NCBI GenBank assembly: GCA_018382295.1
Contig: JAGZQF010000033.1
Location: 1 to 17,842, forward strand
Length of the DNA: 17,842 nt
Source: Collinsella sp.
GTDB taxonomy: Bacteria; Actinomycetota; Coriobacteriia; Coriobacteriales; Coriobacteriaceae
Direction of reading: 5' to 3'
Shown: positions 14,160 through 17,842 of the stretch, one piece after another
How positions within the stretch are numbered: the first letter of the stretch is position 1
Layout: each line of letters begins with the position of its first letter
Notes under the pieces: model-generated
What the model saw: the letters and a program-made list of their open reading frames with translations, nothing else
Database searches by the model: none
Told to the model about the DNA's origin: nothing
Made by a program: the position numbers and the translations under genes

Positions 14160-17100
14160 CTAGCGTCCGTCGCCGCCGAGCAGCGCCAGAACATCCTCGC
14201 GGGTAAACAGCGCCGAGGAGATGCCGTCGCCGCCGAGCACGCTGTTGACCAGGTCGCGTTTGGATTCCTGCATCTGCATGATGCGCTCCTCGATCGTGTC
14301 CTTGGCGATGAGCTTGTACACGGTCACGGTATGTTGCTGGCCAATACGGTGCGCGCGGTCGGTCGCCTGGTCCTGCGCGGCCACGTTCCACCACGGGTCG
14401 TAGTGGATGACCACGTCGGCCGCCGTCAGGTTGAGGCCCACGCCGCCCGCCTTGAGCGAGATCAGAAACACCGGCACCTCGCCCGCCTGGAACTGCGCGA
14501 CCATCTTGGCGCGGCTCTCCTTAGACGATGCGCCCGTGAGCTTAAGAAAGCCGATGTCCTCCTTGGCCAGGCGCTTGCCAATGATATCGAGCATGCCCGT
14601 GAACTGGCTGAACAGCAGAATGTGGTGCCCGCCGTCGAGCGCACCGTGCACGAGCTCCATGCAAGCGTCGAGCTTGGCGCTCCCTGCCTTGTAGTCCTCG
14701 TAGTGTAGATGCGGGTCGCAGCAGATCTGGCGCAGCTTGGTGAGCTCGGCGAGCACCTTGAGCTTGTCTTTCTTAAACTCGGATGCCTCGCGATGCTGCA
14801 CCTGCTGGGCGATACGGTCTTGGTTGGCCAGGTAGAGCTTGCGCTGCTCGCCGGTGAGCTGTGCCATGACGGTGTCTTCGATCTTCTCGGGCAGGTCGGC
14901 CACCACGTCTTCCTTAACGCGGCGCAGCACAAACGGCGACACGAGCGCTTGCAAGCGAGCGGCGCTGTCACCCTCGGCGTGCTCGACCGGGCTTTCGAAG
15001 CGCTTGGCAAACGACTCGCGCGAGCCAAGCAGGCCCGGCATCAAAAAGTCGAAGATGCTCCAGAGCTCGGACAAGCGGTTTTCGATGGGCGTGCCCGTCA
15101 GGGCAAAGCGCACGCCGGCAGGCAGACGCTTGGCGGCGTGCGCCACCTGCGTGAGCGGGTTTTTAATGTACTGGGCCTCGTCGAGCACCACACGGGCAAA
15201 GTCCTGCTCGGCATACTCGTCGATATCGCGCCGCATGAGGTCATACGACGTTATGACCACGTTATGCTCGTCAGCGCCGGCTATCTGCACGCGGCGCTGC
15301 GCCTTGGCGCCCACGATAGCGCACACGTCGAGCGAAGGCGCAAAGCGCTCCAGCTCGGCGGTCCAGTTATACACGAGCGACGCAGGGCACACCACGAGCG
15401 TGGGCTTGGCATCCCCCGCCTCCACGCGCGCCAGGATATGCGCGATCATCTGCAGTGTTTTGCCCAAGCCCATATCGTCGGCCAAGATACCGCCGAGGCC
15501 CAGGTGCTCGAGCGAGCCGAGCCACTGGTAGCCGTCGACCTGATAGCCGCGCAGTGTGGCCTTGAGCGAGACCGGCACCGTAAAGTCCATCTTGCCGAGC
15601 GTATCCAAGCGCTCGACGGTGCGACGGAACGCAGCGTCGCGATCGGCTTCGAGCTCGGGCGTGCGCGCAAGCATGCTGTCGACAAACAGGGTACTCGACG
15701 CGGGAAGCGACACGCCGTCGAGCAGGTCGACAGCATCGACCCCCAGGTCCTCGGCAAGACCAAACGCGGCGCGGGCACCCTCGTCCAGGCGAATGATGTC
15801 GCCCGACGTGAGACGCGCAAACGTCTGGTGACGCTTGTAGGAGTCAAGGTAGATGGCAAGGTCTGCCGCCGAAAGGCCGCTCGCGCCCAGTTCGACATCG
15901 AGCAGGTTACTCTTGACGGTCGCGCGCACCGAAAGCTTGGGCGCAGGGCGGACCGAGACCTGGCGCAGGCGGTCACTGAGCATGACCTCGCCCAGCTCGG
16001 ACAGGGCAGACAGGCCCTCGGTCAGCAAGTGGAACAGGCTCTCGTCATCGCGTTCCTCAAACGCCAGGCCGCCCTCGTAAAAGTCGAAATACAGGGCCGC
16101 CGTATCCATAACGCGAAACTCTGCCATCTCGTCGCGCGGCGGCACGCCCGGGCGCCGCTCTTCGAAGGGGCTGCCCGGAGCGCCCAGGCTAAAGAGATCT
16201 GCCGACCAATCGCCGTAGGAAACCGTAATCTTGCAGGTCACAAGCCCGTCATCGACACCGATTGCCATGGCAAAGCTCGGCTCGGGCGCCACGGTGTCGA
16301 GCACGGCGGGAGCGGTGAGGCCAGTGTATTCGCGCAGCACGGGCAGTGCCATGCGGCAGAATTCGCCCACCTGTTCGGCGGCGATATGGACCGGCGTGCG
16401 ACAAGGCAGCAGACGCGACAGAAACGGTGCGGCATGCTGGGCAAACGCTGCATCGGCGCGGCGCGCGCGGTGCGTGTCGACCAGATAGGCTGCGTCGCCT
16501 GCGACAAAGCAGTACGTATCGGCCGGCAGGCGCAGGTCGTAGCTGCCACCGGCCGCCGGCGCGATCTTGGCGGCAAGGAGCGGCGGCTGTTTCGCCGAGG
16601 CCTCGTCCTCCCCCACCGGCGATAACTCAACCGCAACCTCGTAGGAACGATGCGTCGTCGTTCCCCGCGACCAGGCGGGCTCAAAGGAAATGGTCCGGCC
16701 ACGCAGCAAGTCCAGCATGTATACGATGTCATGCTCGGACAGCGGCAGCTGGCGCTCGGCGACAAAGCCGCTGCGTGCAAAATCGTACGACGCCGAACGC
16801 GAACTTGTGATGTCGCTCAGATACACAACCGTTGCCACAACAAGGTCGAGTAGGCGCACCGAAACCTCGTCGAAGGCCTCGGGCGCATGGAGGAATGTAA
16901 GCTTTTTGCCGTACGAGAACGTGCCGCCGCGCACATAGGCATCGGCCATGCCGTCGATATCCTTAACCACGTAGGACACCGAACCGCAGCGAATGCGAAA
17001 CTCGAGCGCCCAGTTAAAGCGATCGGCAAACAGCGGATTGTAGTACGGCACCAGCGAGGGCTCCAGCACCGCTTTGGGCGCATCGGGGTCAATGGTGCCG

Positions 17101-17633
17101 GCGAGCTTGCGACGCATGGCCACGAGCTCATCCATGCGCGCGTCCGAAAGATCGGAAAGCGCCGCCACAAGGCTCGGGCTCGTGGGGACGGGCGCCGGGA
17201 AGGGAAAGTTGGGGTTGACCGCAGATGCGGTGGGCGCGGGACGGGCGGGCTGCTTGGACTGTGCGGGCGGTACCGTAAACGTGCGGACCGGTGTGCGCAG
17301 ACCCTCGACGGGCTCGGCGCCGCTGGCATCCAGATACGCTAGCGCCGTGGCGATGGCGTGCTTGCACATGCCGGAATAGCGGAAGGCGGCGGGGCAATCG
17401 CAGTCGTAGTCGATAACCTCGTGCTCGTCCATGTCGAGCGCCACGTGCGTCTTGTACAGGTCGCCGCGCGAGCCGCGCACCGAGCCCTCGATAGTCACAT
17501 TTTTGGAGAAGCGCGAGCCGGAGTCCTCAAACGACAGCACGGCGCCGTTGAGCATGAGCGAGCGCCCCTTCATAAAGGTACTGCTGAGCGCCGCCTCCTT
17601 ACGAAGCGCCTGCGCAAACGTCCCCTGCGCCAT
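14160..17633 (-). CDS. SNF2-family DEAD/DEAH-box helicase with SWIM zinc finger (1157 aa)
   Basis: A SWIM zinc finger sits near the N-terminus (C78-x-C80, C90-x-H92, in DYDCDCPAAF and GMCKHAIA). A Pro/Ala-rich linker and about 500 residues typical of bacterial SNF2-associated regions follow. The ATPase core is complete: motif I GGILADDMGLGKT (K725), motif II VVLDEAQYIKN (D818, E819), motif III ALTGTPIENRLSELWSIFDF, motif V SLKAGGVGLNLTAADVVI and motif VI QATDRAHRIGQQ (near residue 1090). Members of this family are double-stranded DNA translocases; in bacteria the RapA branch recycles RNA polymerase, but this SWIM type has no settled role. I take the ATG at 17633 because GGAGG lies 5 nt upstream; a GTG one codon earlier and a TTG at 17645 are alternatives. 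The superoxide reductase follows after 170 nt without a clear terminator. Confidence 0.95.
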   Translation of the reverse strand: MAQGTFAQALRKEAALSSTFMKGRSLMLNGAVLSFEDSGSRFSKNVTIEGSVRGSRGDLYKTHVALDMDEHEVIDYDCDCPAAFRYSGMCKHAIATALAYLDASGAEPVEGLRTPVRTFTVPPAQSKQPARPAPTASAVNPNFPFPAPVPTSPSLVAALSDLSDARMDELVAMRRKLAGTIDPDAPKAVLEPSLVPYYNPLFADRFNWALEFRIRCGSVSYVVKDIDGMADAYVRGGTFSYGKKLTFLHAPEAFDEVSVRLLDLVVATVVYLSDITSSRSASYDFARSGFVAERQLPLSEHDIVYMLDLLRGRTISFEPAWSRGTTTHRSYEVAVELSPVGEDEASAKQPPLLAAKIAPAAGGSYDLRLPADTYCFVAGDAAYLVDTHRARRADAAFAQHAAPFLSRLLPCRTPVHIAAEQVGEFCRMALPVLREYTGLTAPAVLDTVAPEPSFAMAIGVDDGLVTCKITVSYGDWSADLFSLGAPGSPFEERRPGVPPRDEMAEFRVMDTAALYFDFYEGGLAFEERDDESLFHLLTEGLSALSELGEVMLSDRLRQVSVRPAPKLSVRATVKSNLLDVELGASGLSAADLAIYLDSYKRHQTFARLTSGDIIRLDEGARAAFGLAEDLGVDAVDLLDGVSLPASSTLFVDSMLARTPELEADRDAAFRRTVERLDTLGKMDFTVPVSLKATLRGYQVDGYQWLGSLEHLGLGGILADDMGLGKTLQMIAHILARVEAGDAKPTLVVCPASLVYNWTAELERFAPSLDVCAIVGAKAQRRVQIAGADEHNVVITSYDLMRRDIDEYAEQDFARVVLDEAQYIKNPLTQVAHAAKRLPAGVRFALTGTPIENRLSELWSIFDFLMPGLLGSRESFAKRFESPVEHAEGDSAARLQALVSPFVLRRVKEDVVADLPEKIEDTVMAQLTGEQRKLYLANQDRIAQQVQHREASEFKKDKLKVLAELTKLRQICCDPHLHYEDYKAGSAKLDACMELVHGALDGGHHILLFSQFTGMLDIIGKRLAKEDIGFLKLTGASSKESRAKMVAQFQAGEVPVFLISLKAGGVGLNLTAADVVIHYDPWWNVAAQDQATDRAHRIGQQHTVTVYKLIAKDTIEERIMQMQESKRDLVNSVLGGDGISSALFTREDVLALLGGDGR

Positions 17634-17664
17634 CACTTCCTCCAATCTCGCATGCCAAATGATT

Positions 17665-17705
17665 TTTCTGGGACGGGGATGAAAAAATCATTCCCGTCCC
17701 AGAAA
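17665..17705. repeat. Near-perfect 18-bp palindromic hairpin element
   Basis: Bases 17665-17682 pair with 17688-17705 (18 pairs, one G-T) around an AAAAA loop. There is no T-run after the stem on either downstream side that would make it a normal terminator. The decamer AATGATTTTT occurs three times nearby: at about 17659, inverted inside the hairpin, and at about 17734. The stretch 17634-17842 holds no convincing gene: only the SNF2 leader, this element and a possible 3' end of a minus-strand frame at the right edge. Confidence 0.8.
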
Positions 17706-17842
17706 GACTGGTCTTCCGCCACACGTCACCCAAAATGATTTTTTAAGGCTCTGTTAGACCAGGATTGACATGCCGACCTGCCGGCTAACTCGCCGTCTCC
17801 CCGTCGGGCGCCGGCATCTTGACCCTCATCTCGAACGGCATC

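Noticed and set aside
13990..14394. N-terminal extension of the superoxide reductase frame
   Set aside because: It overlaps the SNF2 coding end, has low-complexity Arg/Pro/Ala composition, and the ATG at 13989 has a good ribosome site and the family start.
14709..16625. Plus-strand open frame of 638 codons opposite the SNF2 gene
   Set aside because: The helicase motifs on the other strand are complete; the plus-strand product is Arg/His/Gln-rich without any domain.
17785..17841. Minus-strand frame reading MPFEMRVKMPAPDGETAS then TAG at the right edge, perhaps the 3' end of a gene
   Set aside because: Only 18 residues are visible, other frames are also open, and nothing identifies a family; more sequence to the right would decide.
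1..17842. CRISPR arrays, tRNA or rRNA genes, prophage or transposase genes
   Set aside because: No regularly spaced direct repeats, no tRNA-like cloverleaf or rRNA segments, and no recombinase or transposase motifs were seen on either strand.

Overview
The window looks like a chromosomal segment of a high-GC, anaerobic, Gram-positive actinobacterium. Gene content and codon style point to class Coriobacteriia, and a Collinsella-like gut organism is my best inference; no 16S or other decisive marker is present. Supporting traits are ATG/TTG starts behind AGGAGG-type ribosome sites, an actinobacterial/Gram-positive type LexA box (CGAAC-N4-GTTC), a superoxide reductase instead of a superoxide dismutase, and formate-tetrahydrofolate ligase. 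Almost all genes lie on the minus strand; the exceptions are a cation efflux transporter and a small Cys-rich protein.

Layout by position. 1-600: an AT-richer orphan piece of a type I restriction specificity subunit (HsdS), right behind the terminator of the next gene. 635-1972: a double zinc-ribbon protein of unknown function. 2233-3414: a CDF-family metal exporter with manganese-type metal-site residues. 3525-4481: a single-pass membrane protein with threonine motifs in its cytoplasmic tail and a 7-residue repeat at its C-terminus. 4620-4856: a 78-residue Cys4 protein. 4857-5147: no gene, but a 20-bp perfect inverted repeat about 100 nt apart and a classic terminator. 5148-7172: a zinc-ribbon, membrane-anchored protein with an extracytoplasmic RsiV/DUF3298-like domain. 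7364-9031: fhs. 9178-11386: ruvC-ruvA-ruvB, joined by two UGAUG stop/start overlaps and preceded by a LexA box. 11524-13509: a protein with the architecture of glutamine-dependent NAD synthetase but with both active sites destroyed. 13627-13989: a superoxide reductase that has lost its rubredoxin-like iron centre. 14160-17633: a SWIM/SNF2 helicase. 17646-17842: no convincing gene; it holds a near-perfect 18-bp palindrome.

Functional themes. DNA processing and repair (ruvCAB under SOS control, SNF2 helicase, HsdS remnant), one-carbon metabolism (fhs), oxidative-stress defence (superoxide reductase), metal export, and three zinc-ribbon or membrane-anchored proteins that look like envelope or sensing components. 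Only ruvCAB is clearly an operon; most other genes have their own ribosome site and are bounded by hairpin terminators. The most unusual item is the NadE-like protein: the fold-level landmarks of both the nitrilase and the synthetase halves can be followed, yet the catalytic Glu and Cys positions, the SGGxDS ATP loop and the TGN motif are all replaced, and a new C-terminal tail is added. It is best read as a conserved-looking pseudoenzyme of unknown role. Everything here is from reading the sequence; no database search was run.
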